Assembly: GCF_003952505.1 (NCBI RefSeq)
Contig: NZ_CP034450.1
Span: forward strand, 1,798,001-1,862,000
Length of the DNA: 64,000 nt
Source of the DNA: Mesorhizobium sp. M4B.F.Ca.ET.058.02.1.1
Lineage (GTDB): Bacteria > Pseudomonadota > Alphaproteobacteria > Rhizobiales > Rhizobiaceae
Direction of reading: 5' to 3'
In this document: positions 53,715-61,125 of the stretch, piece after piece
How the letters are laid out: the number at the start of each line of letters is the position of its first letter
How positions within the stretch are numbered: the stretch's first letter is position 1
Translations under genes and position numbers: made by a program
The notes under the pieces: model-generated
What the model was told of the DNA's origin: nothing
The model's input: the letters and a program-made list of their open reading frames with translations, nothing else
Databases searched by the model: none

Positions 53715-53965
53715 TGGCCGCCCCCAAGAATCCCTATCGGGCGCCAGTGCTCACCAGCAATCCGGTGATCCAGGAGCTCGACCGCATCGTCCGCGCCTCC
53801 AATCGCGAGCAGCGGGAGATCATGGGCAAAGCCGGCGTCACCAACCCTGCCTATGCCAGCTGGAAGCGTGGTGATTTCGAACCAACCCTGAGCAGCCTGC
53901 AAGCCATAGCCGGAGCGCTTGGCTACCAGGTCGCTCTCATCCCAAAGGAATCAGCCGATGCCTAA
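53714..53965 (+). CDS. small XRE-type HTH protein
   Basis: An 83-residue protein with an HTH at about 34-56 (REIMGKAGVTNPAYASWKRGD) followed by PTLSSLQAIAGALGYQVALIPKES. It matches the 49741 product in length, motif order and the C-terminal LG-x-hydrophobic-I/RP tail, so duplication is likely. Possible repressor of this block. Confidence 0.7.
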   Translation: MAAPKNPYRAPVLTSNPVIQELDRIVRASNREQREIMGKAGVTNPAYASWKRGDFEPTLSSLQAIAGALGYQVALIPKESADA

Positions 53966-54149
53966 GTTCAAGGTCACCAAATGCGTCGACGCCTTCCAGC
54001 ACTTTTCCATCGTGGTGGAAGCGGAAAATGCAGAGGCCGCTGTCGAGCTCGCCAAGGAAGACGATGACATCCTCGACTGGGTCGACGATGGCGTCACCAC
54101 CTATGACGACGTCGACTGGGAAAATATCGAGCCGGAGCTGGTCCCATGA
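53958..54149 (+). CDS. small acidic hypothetical protein
   Basis: A 63-residue protein; its C-terminal half is strongly acidic (EDDDILDWVDDGVTTYDDVDWE). It overlaps both neighbours. A DNA mimic is conceivable from the charge but there is no direct evidence. Confidence 0.55.
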   Translation: MPKFKVTKCVDAFQHFSIVVEAENAEAAVELAKEDDDILDWVDDGVTTYDDVDWENIEPELVP

Positions 54150-54301
54150 GCAAGCCCCGCTACTACCACACGACCGTCGGCCAGGACCATATTCCCGATC
54201 GCTGGAAGTGGCTCGACGTGGCCATCCCCTACCTGCTGATCGCCGTCGCTTGCGGCATCGACATCATGGTTCTGCTTTCGCTTGGCTGGCGGCCGACATG
54301 A
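54146..54301 (+). CDS. small single-TM protein
   Basis: A 51-residue frame starting MSKPRYYHTTVGQDH, with one hydrophobic helix (VAIPYLLIAVACGIDIMVLLSL) near the C-terminus. It overlaps both neighbours by ATGA. A holin-like or membrane-modifying role is possible but unproven. Confidence 0.5.
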   Translation: MSKPRYYHTTVGQDHIPDRWKWLDVAIPYLLIAVACGIDIMVLLSLGWRPT

Positions 54302-54477
54302 GATCTGGCCCGAACCGCTATCGCCGGGAAATAGACCCGTTCGCTTACACTCAGTTCGGCGACAGGTTCGCCATGGCCGACATCGAGGGTCGCCGCAAAC
54401 CCGAACACTCACACGATCATCTCCCCTGGTCCTGGGATCCAGAGCCATGGAGCGACGACGAAAAGGAGACACGCTGA
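54298..54477 (+). CDS. small hypothetical protein
   Basis: A 59-residue charged protein (MRSGPNRYRREIDPFAYTQF start, Trp/Pro-rich acidic end). Start and stop overlap its neighbours. No family is recognised. Confidence 0.5.
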   Translation: MRSGPNRYRREIDPFAYTQFGDRFAMADIEGRRKPEHSHDHLPWSWDPEPWSDDEKETR

Positions 54478-54653
54478 TGGTCATCGAAAACTTCCTCGAA
54501 GAGATCCGGCAGACCAGGTCCCTCATGAAGGTCAGCCTTCAGGAGGCCAAGCGGATCGTCGTCAAACGCCACATCCTGAAATCGATCGAGGAAGCCCGGA
54601 ATTTCTATGAGCTCCGAGCCCTGGTTCGAACTATCGCTGAGAAGGTGCTCTAA
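54477..54653 (+). CDS. small helical hypothetical protein
   Basis: A 58-residue, mostly helical basic protein (SLQEAKRIVVKRHILKSIEE). 1-nt overlap with the previous stop and 1-nt overlap with the next gene. Unknown function. Confidence 0.5.
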   Translation: MVIENFLEEIRQTRSLMKVSLQEAKRIVVKRHILKSIEEARNFYELRALVRTIAEKVL

Positions 54654-54856
54654 TGAAGCTCCGATACGTAATTGAGGTCGACACCCAACGCATACCACAT
54701 CAGCTGGACGACGACAAAAATTTGGTCGTTAGCGCTAAGCACGGCCAGATACTGCTCAATGTTCTGAAGAACGCCAACGTGTCCTGGGATGCCTGGAAAG
54801 AGCTGAACCAGACCTGCTCAATCGACATTGTATCAATCGAAGTGAAAGGAATCTGA
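54653..54856 (+). CDS. small hypothetical protein
   Basis: A 67-residue protein (MKLRYVIEVDTQRIPHQLDD start) with alternating beta and helical segments. Part of the chain of overlapping small genes. No family is recognised. Confidence 0.5.
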   Translation: MKLRYVIEVDTQRIPHQLDDDKNLVVSAKHGQILLNVLKNANVSWDAWKELNQTCSIDIVSIEVKGI

Positions 54857-54861
54857 TCACG

Positions 54862-55731
54862 ATGAGCTACCACGATCGTAAGGCCAACGCCCAGGCACTA
54901 GCTGCCGAGGTGCTCTCCAATCACGTCATGAAGGATGGCCTGGTGCGGTCGTTCCGCTTCCATACCCATCATGTCGCCAAGAGCTACGACAAGGGCCGCA
55001 AGGGAGATTATCCCTTTGCGATTCATCAGCCGGCGGAGGGCGCCAAGTTCAGCCCGACCGGCACCTACGCCTTCACTCTCACCTGGACACCCGGCCAGCT
55101 TGTTCTAACCGGCGATTGTGACGAGCTCACGCTCACCCACTATAACGCCATGCCGACGTTCGAAGAGGCTATTCGGTGGATCACTGAATGCAGTGAGGAC
55201 TTCGACTATCTCCTGGGCAAATCTAGTGCCCAGCGGGGCTATGACCAGGAAGAGACCTTCCACTGGTTCAAGCAGATGATCAACGAGGAGCTCTTCAATA
55301 CTCTCCTCGGTCCGCAGAACTGGGCTGACCGCAAACTAGCGCGCAACTTTAAACGCGGCCAGATCCACGAACAGCGGGAGTGGCGCCGGAGTAAGGTCGA
55401 CTGGGAGAGCCAAGAGGACTGGCTCGAGGATCGACCGAGCCATGTCTTCAATTCACCCGATGACGACGCTTGGCATTGGTGGAGAAAGATTTCCGAACAC
55501 GCTTCTGTTTACAAGGAGCAGTTCGACATCACCAAAGCCGAGGATCGAAAGGAACTCCTCCGAGAGATCGCAGGCAATTTCGAAGACGAGCATAGTGCTG
55601 CAGATTTTCTGTGGGGCGAGCTTGGATGCGACGATCCCAACATCTGTCGCAACTACAACTGGCGTGCTTTCTTCCAGATCGCATGTATCCAGCACGGGTG
55701 CCGCTTGATCCTCGATTCAGGTGCTATTTGA
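54862..55731 (+). CDS. hypothetical phage protein, 289 residues
   Basis: A soluble, Trp- and Asp/Glu-rich protein: an N-terminal half with HTHHVAKSYDKGRKGDYPF and TLTWTPGQLVLTGDCDE, and a helical C-terminal half. No catalytic motif or family is recognised. It ends the long run of overlapping genes and is followed 18 nt later by a strong hairpin. Confidence 0.65.
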   Translation: MSYHDRKANAQALAAEVLSNHVMKDGLVRSFRFHTHHVAKSYDKGRKGDYPFAIHQPAEGAKFSPTGTYAFTLTWTPGQLVLTGDCDELTLTHYNAMPTFEEAIRWITECSEDFDYLLGKSSAQRGYDQEETFHWFKQMINEELFNTLLGPQNWADRKLARNFKRGQIHEQREWRRSKVDWESQEDWLEDRPSHVFNSPDDDAWHWWRKISEHASVYKEQFDITKAEDRKELLREIAGNFEDEHSAADFLWGELGCDDPNICRNYNWRAFFQIACIQHGCRLILDSGAI

Positions 55732-55749
55732 TCTCCTCGGGCGTGAGAG

Positions 55750-55822
55750 CCCTGACCACCCACTTAACGGCAACGCATGTTGGCGCGATTTCGCACCTGA
55801 ATCGCGGCGTGGGTGGTCAGGG
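55750..55822 (+). terminator. large hairpin: 13-bp outer stem with an inner 7-bp stem
   Basis: CCCTGACCACCCA (55750-55762) and TGGGTGGTCAGGG (55810-55822) pair perfectly. Inside, CGCGATT (55784-55790) pairs with AATCGCG (55800-55806). AGAG/CTCT extend the base with a bulge. It lies 18 nt after a stop, and AT-rich sequence follows. A terminator, processing site or replication signal is possible. Confidence 0.55.
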
Positions 55823-55970
55823 AAACTCTAATTCTATGGTTTATGTGGATATTCACGGTCCATTAACTTTCAGTAACATTTCAGTGATTGATAATCCATG
55901 ACTATTAAGATTTATGGTTTCCCCGACGGAAGGTAACCGTCTCCCATCTCCCCGAAGGAAACCCCCAGCA

Positions 55971-56192
55971 GTGACCCGCACGCCTTACGACCCCATGCCC
56001 GCTAAAACAGCAACTACTAAGAAAAGAAAACGCTTCAAGCAATGTCCAGACTGCCCCTGGTCAATCGACATTGCCAAACGACTTCACCGCAAAAAAGTGT
56101 GCTCCCGCCACCATGAAATCCTGAAGGACCTTTTCAATGACCACGATCTCAGCCCAAACCATCTTGCGGAGCCGCCACTCGCAGCGACCTGA
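55971..56192 (+). CDS. small basic zinc-motif protein
   Basis: A 73-residue protein from a GTG at 55971 (GAAGGAA upstream). A Lys-rich stretch (KTATTKKRKRFK) is followed by CPDCPW and CSRHHE, possibly a zinc knuckle. It overlaps the ThyX gene by 56 nt, so coupled translation is likely. An ATG at 55995 is an alternative start. Confidence 0.5.
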   Translation: MTRTPYDPMPAKTATTKKRKRFKQCPDCPWSIDIAKRLHRKKVCSRHHEILKDLFNDHDLSPNHLAEPPLAAT

Positions 56193-57069
56193 CAAAGTTC
56201 TCTCGACGCTCCTTCTGCGCTACCCGCGCTGGATCCACGCTGAGCTGATGACCCACCGTCAGCTCAGCCGCAACGCCGCCTCCTCCCGGGCGATTCCTGT
56301 TGCCAAGTTGATCGCTGATGTTGAGAGCGATCCGGCTGTGCCCATGCACTGGGGAGCGAACCAGAAGGGAATGCAGGCCAATGCGGAGACCGATACCAAG
56401 GTCTCCAATTGGGCCTTTGCCGGCATGGGACCGAAGCTCGCCAATGACAGAGCCTGGCTCCAGGCCAAGAATACAGCAGTTGCCGCGGCGAAGTCCTTTG
56501 CCAAGGCCGGCTATCACAAGCAGATCGTGAATCGGCTCCTGGAGCCTTTCGCCCACATTACCGTGCTTGCCTCGGCAACCGAGTGGTCGAACTTCATCGC
56601 GCTGCGGGACCATTCTGCAGCCGAACCGCATATCCAGATCCTGGCTCGTGAGATCAAGCGAGAGCTCGATCGGACGGACAACATCAACCATTTGCTGCCT
56701 GGCATGTGGCATCTGCCTTTCCGCACCGAAGAGTGGGGGAACCAGCGGCTGAACGGCGACGAGTACGAGATCGCTCTTAAGCGCGAGATCGCCCGCTCAG
56801 TCGCCTGCTGTGCCTCGACCTCCTACAAGACGGTCGATGGCTTCGACATGACCTATGACAGGGCCATCGATCTGCATGACAAGCTGGTCGGCTCCACGCC
56901 GCTACATGCTTCGCCAGCCGAACACGTCGCTCAGGCTGACCGGTGGGATCCAGGCAGCTGGGGCAAGGAGGCAATCAAGGATGAGCTCGGCTGGGAAAAC
57001 CCTGAGCAGCATAAAAATTTCGTTGGATTTAGGCAGTATAGGGCCATGCTTCCAAATGAGTGTCTGTAA
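56137..57069 (+). CDS. thyX: flavin-dependent thymidylate synthase-like protein (ThyX)
   Basis: A 310-residue protein. The ThyX signature is recognisable as THRQLSRNAASSR (39-51), although the first Arg of the usual RHR is Thr. FAHITVLASATEWSNFIALR and EWGNQR are other family-like blocks. ThyX makes dTMP from dUMP with FAD, NADPH and methylene-tetrahydrofolate. It fits with the dCMP deaminase upstream. The last codons (LPNECL) are repeated at the end of the following HNH gene. It overlaps that gene's ATG at 57056. Confidence 0.8.
   Translation: MTTISAQTILRSRHSQRPDKVLSTLLLRYPRWIHAELMTHRQLSRNAASSRAIPVAKLIADVESDPAVPMHWGANQKGMQANAETDTKVSNWAFAGMGPKLANDRAWLQAKNTAVAAAKSFAKAGYHKQIVNRLLEPFAHITVLASATEWSNFIALRDHSAAEPHIQILAREIKRELDRTDNINHLLPGMWHLPFRTEEWGNQRLNGDEYEIALKREIARSVACCASTSYKTVDGFDMTYDRAIDLHDKLVGSTPLHASPAEHVAQADRWDPGSWGKEAIKDELGWENPEQHKNFVGFRQYRAMLPNECL
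57048..57069 (+). repeat. 22-nt direct repeat, copy 1 (3' end of thyX / start of HNH gene)
   Basis: 18 of 22 positions match copy 2 at 57568-57589, 520 nt downstream. The shared core is CCAAATGAGTGYCT. The repeats flank the HNH gene and encode the same LPNECL tail in both genes. Confidence 0.75.
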
Positions 57070-57589
57070 GAACGGTCACGACGGTCCTCGTCGCAACAAT
57101 GGGAATTGCATTGAGTGCGAAAAGGTCCGTTATAAAACCAGCGAGAAGAAGCGTACCTATCAAAAGGAAAACAGCCGTCAAAGGCGAGAGCGAGTTCGAA
57201 ATGATCCACTTCTCAATGACGCGCAACGGAAATACATGAAAGATTACCGGGAGGCGAATAAGGAACGCCTCGCGGTTTCGCAGTCCGAATATCAAAAACG
57301 TCCGGATGTGGCAGCACGATTTCGCTTAAAGCGAAAAGGCATTGACCCCACTGAACTCTCCCAGATCGTCTTGGAGGCGCAGACGTGTCAAATCTGTAAT
57401 GGACCGCCGGATGGGAGATGGGAAACCTTGCATGTCGACCACTGCCACGAGACCGGGGGTTTCAGAGGCATGATCTGTCATTCGTGCAATTCTGGGTTGG
57501 CTCGTTTCAAGGACAACCCAGACATCATGCGGGCCGCAGCGGCCTATATCGAGCAATACAGGAAACAGCTCCCAAATGAGTGCCTTTGA
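57056..57589 (+). CDS. HNH nuclease of the endonuclease VII type, probable homing element
   Basis: A 177-residue nuclease. N-terminal zinc-knuckle-like CKNGHDGPRRNNGNCIEC is followed by a basic helical region, then the nuclease core CQICNGPPDGRWETLHVDHCHETGGFRGMICHSCN with two CxxC pairs and the HVDHCH catalytic stretch, as in recombination endonuclease VII-like phage enzymes. It starts inside the last codons of thyX and ends in a near copy of them. This suggests insertion beside the thyX 3' end while keeping an intact thyX reading frame. Confidence 0.85.
   Translation: MSVCKNGHDGPRRNNGNCIECEKVRYKTSEKKRTYQKENSRQRRERVRNDPLLNDAQRKYMKDYREANKERLAVSQSEYQKRPDVAARFRLKRKGIDPTELSQIVLEAQTCQICNGPPDGRWETLHVDHCHETGGFRGMICHSCNSGLARFKDNPDIMRAAAAYIEQYRKQLPNECL
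57568..57589 (+). repeat. 22-nt direct repeat, copy 2 (end of HNH gene)
   Basis: Matches copy 1 at 57048-57069 with four differences. The ATGAGTGCCT in this copy could be the original start of a downstream gene (MSAFENP then a stop), which is now only seven codons long. Confidence 0.7.
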
Positions 57590-57998
57590 AAATCCCTAAT
57601 TCTACAAAACAAAATCCGGAGAAAATGATTCGCGAGCGGTGTCAATATAAATTGCTCGCGTCCACATTAAAATGTGGATTTTTCGTGATTAAGGGATTGT
57701 AAACGACCCGGAAATGGGTTTTCATCATCGCAGTTCTGGTGACACAGTCAGAGCGAGGAGCTGGTAAGTCCTTGAGACTTCTGGCATTTTGCGGCGTCTA
57801 GCTTTCTTGACCCACTGCGAGACGGCACATTCTTGTCACACGGACTAAACCTTCTGGAGGGTTTTGGGTCCCTCGTTCGCCTGGTCCGATCAACCGTGGC
57901 GAACGGGGGATTTGTTTTCTTGGGTGTTGATAATCTCGACATAATCAAGATAATGTGCGAGACATATTTAACAAAACCGAGAGAATGAGAAACTGAAA
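57590..57998. other. 409-nt AT-richer intergenic region
   Basis: Holds an inverted repeat CGCGAGC/GCTCGCG near 57630-57660, the terminator at 57661, an ATTAAGGGATT motif at 57688-57698 that recurs at 58316, and AT-rich promoter-like sequence near 57925-57990. No convincing gene on either strand. Confidence 0.5.
57661..57683 (+). terminator. rho-independent terminator
   Basis: TCCACATT-AA-AATGTGGA forms a perfect 8-bp stem followed directly by TTTTT. It ends the thyX-HNH transcription unit. Confidence 0.75.
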
Positions 57999-58313
57999 AT
58001 GGCCGCCAGATATAAAAGAAAAGCAGACGATACGGAGATCGTGAGGCTCAACAACATCGGCCTGTCGCTCACCAGCATCGGAGAACGGCTCGGCGTGCAT
58101 CACACGACGGTCAAATACCGCCTGGACGCGCTTGGCATTCCCCCGGCAGACACCCGCCGGGCATTCATGGAGGACATCTTCAGTGCCCTGCCTGTCTCAC
58201 AGCAGGAATGGTTGATGAACCAGTTGGGACCTGGACACACGGTCAAGGACTTCGTCAGGTCACTGTTGATCAAAGAATTCATGGGTCGGGCGGCGCCGAT
58301 CACTGAATCCTGA
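57999..58313 (+). CDS. small HTH (Hin/homeodomain-like) protein
   Basis: A 104-residue protein. The HTH lies at about 14-40 (EIVRLNNIGLSLTSIGERLGVHHTTVKYRLDALG), a resolvase-type recognition helix, with no catalytic domain. It is likely a regulator of the nearby AT-rich promoters. It has its own promoter region and is not overlapped by neighbours, unlike the upstream genes. Confidence 0.7.
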   Translation: MAARYKRKADDTEIVRLNNIGLSLTSIGERLGVHHTTVKYRLDALGIPPADTRRAFMEDIFSALPVSQQEWLMNQLGPGHTVKDFVRSLLIKEFMGRAAPITES

Positions 58314-58351
58314 TTATTAAGGGATTATCTACCGATTTACGAGATTCTAGC

Positions 58352-58442
58352 TTGACAAAATAATTGAAAACCACAAGGGTCTCGAAGCGAACCGAATAGC
58401 ATGATTCGACCGGACAAGGGGTACTAAAGTCTCTGGTCGAAT
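58352..58442 (+). promoter_or_regulatory. promoter and dyad upstream of the H-NS-like gene
   Basis: A consensus TTGACA lies at 58352-58357 in AT-rich sequence. Downstream, ATTCGACC (58404-58411) and GGTCGAAT (58435-58442) form a perfect 8-bp dyad 22 nt before the start at 58464, in the 5' leader. It may be an operator or autoregulatory structure. Confidence 0.5.
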
Positions 58443-58463
58443 AAACCCGAATAGGAGTTAACA

Positions 58464-59078
58464 ATGAGTGAGCAAGCTACGGGTGAGGCGCCAACTGCCC
58501 TCACCCCACGTTTGGTCTTCGACAAAGCTCTCGTGGAGGAGTCCGTTCCGGCCTTCCTCCGCAAGGAACGTGGCGAGCCGCGGGAACCAGGGGATCCGGA
58601 GAAGCCCATCGTCGTTCAAGAGCCTGAAGTCGCCGCCGCGGTGACCGAACCCGTCAATCACCAGTCTGAAGATCGGCTGGAAGATCTGGTTGAGGCGCCG
58701 GCAGAAATCACCGAAGAGGTGTCGGCTCCCGAAGCCGATGCCGAAGCCAGGGAAGAGGATCCCATCGAGGGCCAGAACCTGGACGAACTGTCGGTCGAAG
58801 ATCTGCAGCGTCAGCAGGAGGAGATCAACCGCAAGATCCAGGAGAAGCGCCAGGCTGAGAAGCAGAGCGTCATTGCCCAGATCGTCGAGGTGGTCAACAC
58901 CTACAAGATCCCGGTCGACGAACTCGTCGAAGCCCTGGGCGGCCTGAAGGTCAAGCGCAAGGGCGTCAAGGCCAAGCCGAAGTACCAGGATCCGGTCTCC
59001 GGAGCCATCTGGTCCGGCCGCGGCAAGGAGCCTGCCTGGATCAAGGGCAAGAACCGAGCTCCCTTCGAGATCAAGTAA
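58464..59078 (+). CDS. H-NS-family nucleoid protein with long acidic N-terminal extension
   Basis: A 204-residue protein. The C-terminal domain (172-204) carries the H-NS DNA-binding signature YQDPVSGAIWSGRGKEPAWI, with the minor-groove hook SGRGK. Residues 112-160 are a coiled coil like HvrA/H-NS dimerisation helices (LQRQQEEINRKIQEKRQAEK). Residues 1-110 are an extra Glu/Asp/Pro-rich region absent from ordinary H-NS. The protein could silence AT-rich DNA or antagonise the host silencer. RBS TAGGAG before the ATG. Confidence 0.85.
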   Translation: MSEQATGEAPTALTPRLVFDKALVEESVPAFLRKERGEPREPGDPEKPIVVQEPEVAAAVTEPVNHQSEDRLEDLVEAPAEITEEVSAPEADAEAREEDPIEGQNLDELSVEDLQRQQEEINRKIQEKRQAEKQSVIAQIVEVVNTYKIPVDELVEALGGLKVKRKGVKAKPKYQDPVSGAIWSGRGKEPAWIKGKNRAPFEIK

Positions 59079-59079
59079 T

Positions 59080-59218
59080 CCGCCTGACGAGGCGGCTAGG
59101 GTGCATCATCCGGTCTGAGGTCGCTCTTCGGACGCAGTCCAGCCTGTGAGGCCTGGTCACCCGCTACTATCACCCGCCGGGTCAGCAACGCTTTCGGATA
59201 GGCGCCAAGTGACCCGGC
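59080..59218 (+). other. structured intergenic region with second copy of the repeated hairpin
   Basis: CCGCCT/AGGCGG hairpin (59080-59095) just after the H-NS-like stop; the GGTCTG...CGGACGCAG motif (59112-59137), 21 of 26 identical to 53057-53082; and a 9-bp stem GCCGGGTCA/TGACCCGGC (59176-59184, 59210-59218). Function unknown. Confidence 0.5.
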
Positions 59219-59254
59219 ATTTCTTTGCCTGGCTCCAACCCACGAGCATATTTT

Positions 59255-60577
59255 ATGAATATCCAGATCCAGCCCAGCACCGCCTACAATCTCAATGACG
59301 GCCAGAAGGCCGCGGCAGATGCTTTCCTCGAGTTCCTGTTCAGCGACGACAAGGAGTTCATCATCTCGGGTCCGGCCGGCGTCGGCAAGACCTACCTGAT
59401 GAACTACATCATCGACAACACGATGCCGCGCTACCTCGAGATGTGCAAGCTGCTCGGCATCAAGCCGGAATACACCGAAGTCGTGATGACGGCGACCACC
59501 AACAAGGCGGCCGAGGTGCTCGGCAAGGCCACCGGTCGGCCGACCCAGACGACGGCATCGTTCTTCAACCTGACCGTCAAGAACGACTTCAAGACCGGCG
59601 AGACATTCCTGCAGCAGACCTCCAAGTGGAAGGTCCACCAGAAGCTGATCATCTTCATCGACGAATCCTCGATGATCGACACAGGTCTCTGGCGCATGCT
59701 CCACGACGGAACCATGGACTGCAAGCTGGTCTATGTCGGCGATCGCCACCAGCTGGCTCCGGTGAACGAGGACCTGTCCCCGATCTACAAGCGCGACTCT
59801 CCCATGGTCGAGCTGTTGCAGCCGGTCCGCAACGTCAACCAGCCGGCGCTGATGGCTATCTGCCAGCAGCTGCGCGACACCGTCGCCACCGGAACCTTCA
59901 AGCCGATCAAGCCGGTGCCTGGTGTCATCGACCTGTTCGATGGCCCGCAGATGCAGGCCGAGATCGACCGGACCTTCATGAAGCAGAACTCGACGGCCCG
60001 AATCCTGGCCTACACCAACAAGCGGGTGATCGAGTACAACGACCACATCCGCAGCATGCGCAACCTGCCGGCGTCGTTCCAGCCAGGCGAAGTCCTGGTC
60101 ACCAACTCGGTGCTCCACCATCGTCACGGCAACATCGCGATCGAGATGGAAGTCGAGGTGCTCAACAACCACGGCGCCAACCGTGTCATGATCGACGAGG
60201 AACACGATGTCAGCCTCGACATCGAAGTCCTGGATCTGCGCGATCAGTTCGGTGACGTCTACCAGCATGTCGCCCTGCCGACCAACCGCAAGCATTTCGA
60301 CGATCTCGTCAAATACTATGGTCGGGTGAAGAACTGGACGAGAATGTTCTATCTCAAGAACAATTTTGCCGACCTCCGGCCTCGTGATGCGGCCACTGTC
60401 CACAAGTCTCAAGGGTCCACCTACGAGACAGTCTTCGTGGATCTTGGTAATATCAGCACATGCAATATTCCGAGCCAGACGGCCCGGATGCTCTATGTTG
60501 CGTTTTCACGGGCTCGGAGCAGGGTTGTCCTTTATGGAGACCTTGCAGCCAAGTATGGAGGTCTCGACCTCTCGTAA
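59255..60577 (+). CDS. SF1B DNA helicase (Dda/RecD-like)
   Basis: A 440-residue helicase. Walker A GPAGVGKT (39-46), Walker B IIFIDESSM, motif III VGDRHQLAPVNED, motif V VHKSQGSTYETVFVD and motif VI LYVAFSRARSRV are all intact. It translocates 5' to 3' on ssDNA, probably at the replication fork with the polymerase encoded downstream. ATG at 59255; an upstream TTG at 59225 lacks an RBS. Confidence 0.9.
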   Translation: MNIQIQPSTAYNLNDGQKAAADAFLEFLFSDDKEFIISGPAGVGKTYLMNYIIDNTMPRYLEMCKLLGIKPEYTEVVMTATTNKAAEVLGKATGRPTQTTASFFNLTVKNDFKTGETFLQQTSKWKVHQKLIIFIDESSMIDTGLWRMLHDGTMDCKLVYVGDRHQLAPVNEDLSPIYKRDSPMVELLQPVRNVNQPALMAICQQLRDTVATGTFKPIKPVPGVIDLFDGPQMQAEIDRTFMKQNSTARILAYTNKRVIEYNDHIRSMRNLPASFQPGEVLVTNSVLHHRHGNIAIEMEVEVLNNHGANRVMIDEEHDVSLDIEVLDLRDQFGDVYQHVALPTNRKHFDDLVKYYGRVKNWTRMFYLKNNFADLRPRDAATVHKSQGSTYETVFVDLGNISTCNIPSQTARMLYVAFSRARSRVVLYGDLAAKYGGLDLS

Positions 60578-60592
60578 GGAAAGGATCGAACC

Positions 60593-61108
60593 ATGGCCAT
60601 AGGACAGCATGGCGACCACCGTCTGTTCACCAACGTGATGACCCTCCTGAAGCTGTTGTTCGAGAGGGAAGAGGCCCAGCTCGCCAAGCGTGAGCTGGGC
60701 ATGGTTTCCAGGAACACCGCTCTCGGCGGATCGACAGACGGCTTCCGCCATATGGGCGAGATCTATTCCGAGCTCACCGGCGCCAGCCGTCAGCGGGGCA
60801 AATACGGCCTGCTGCATCCGAGCCTGGTCGGCGAGATGGATGCCATCCTGGCCGAGCGCAAGACCGTCAACTACGACAAGGACCGCATCCGCCAGGCCTT
60901 CACTCTGGTGTTGCGGGACTGCCGGACATGGCAGGACATGCGTGATGCACTGCCCAATTGCGTCAAGGATCTGATCCCCGAGTGCCGCCACCTGGCTCGA
61001 ACCAGGGAGGAAGCATTCACCTTGGCAGATAATCCCAGATCATATACACAGTATATGCAGTTGCGCGAAAAGATCGAATTTTACGTCGCGGCCAGACTGC
61101 TTTACTGA
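60593..61108 (+). CDS. hypothetical phage protein between helicase and polymerase
   Basis: A 171-residue, mostly helical protein with no recognised domain. It has AAGGAAAGG before the ATG and lies 15 nt after the helicase and 17 nt before the polymerase gene. Its position suggests a replication accessory role (loader or processivity factor); there is no sequence support for this. Confidence 0.65.
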   Translation: MAIGQHGDHRLFTNVMTLLKLLFEREEAQLAKRELGMVSRNTALGGSTDGFRHMGEIYSELTGASRQRGKYGLLHPSLVGEMDAILAERKTVNYDKDRIRQAFTLVLRDCRTWQDMRDALPNCVKDLIPECRHLARTREEAFTLADNPRSYTQYMQLREKIEFYVAARLLY

Positions 61109-61125
61109 GAAAATCCAGGAAGAAA

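Noticed and set aside
57069..57589. A group I intron in thyX carrying the HNH gene
   Set aside because: The thyX frame is complete with its own stop before the HNH body, and the HNH gene has its own start. No second thyX exon follows, so an inserted free-standing gene fits better.
57748..57948. A 66-codon minus-strand frame in the gap after the HNH gene
   Set aside because: No RBS, basic low-complexity composition, and it lies in a region with promoter-like structure.
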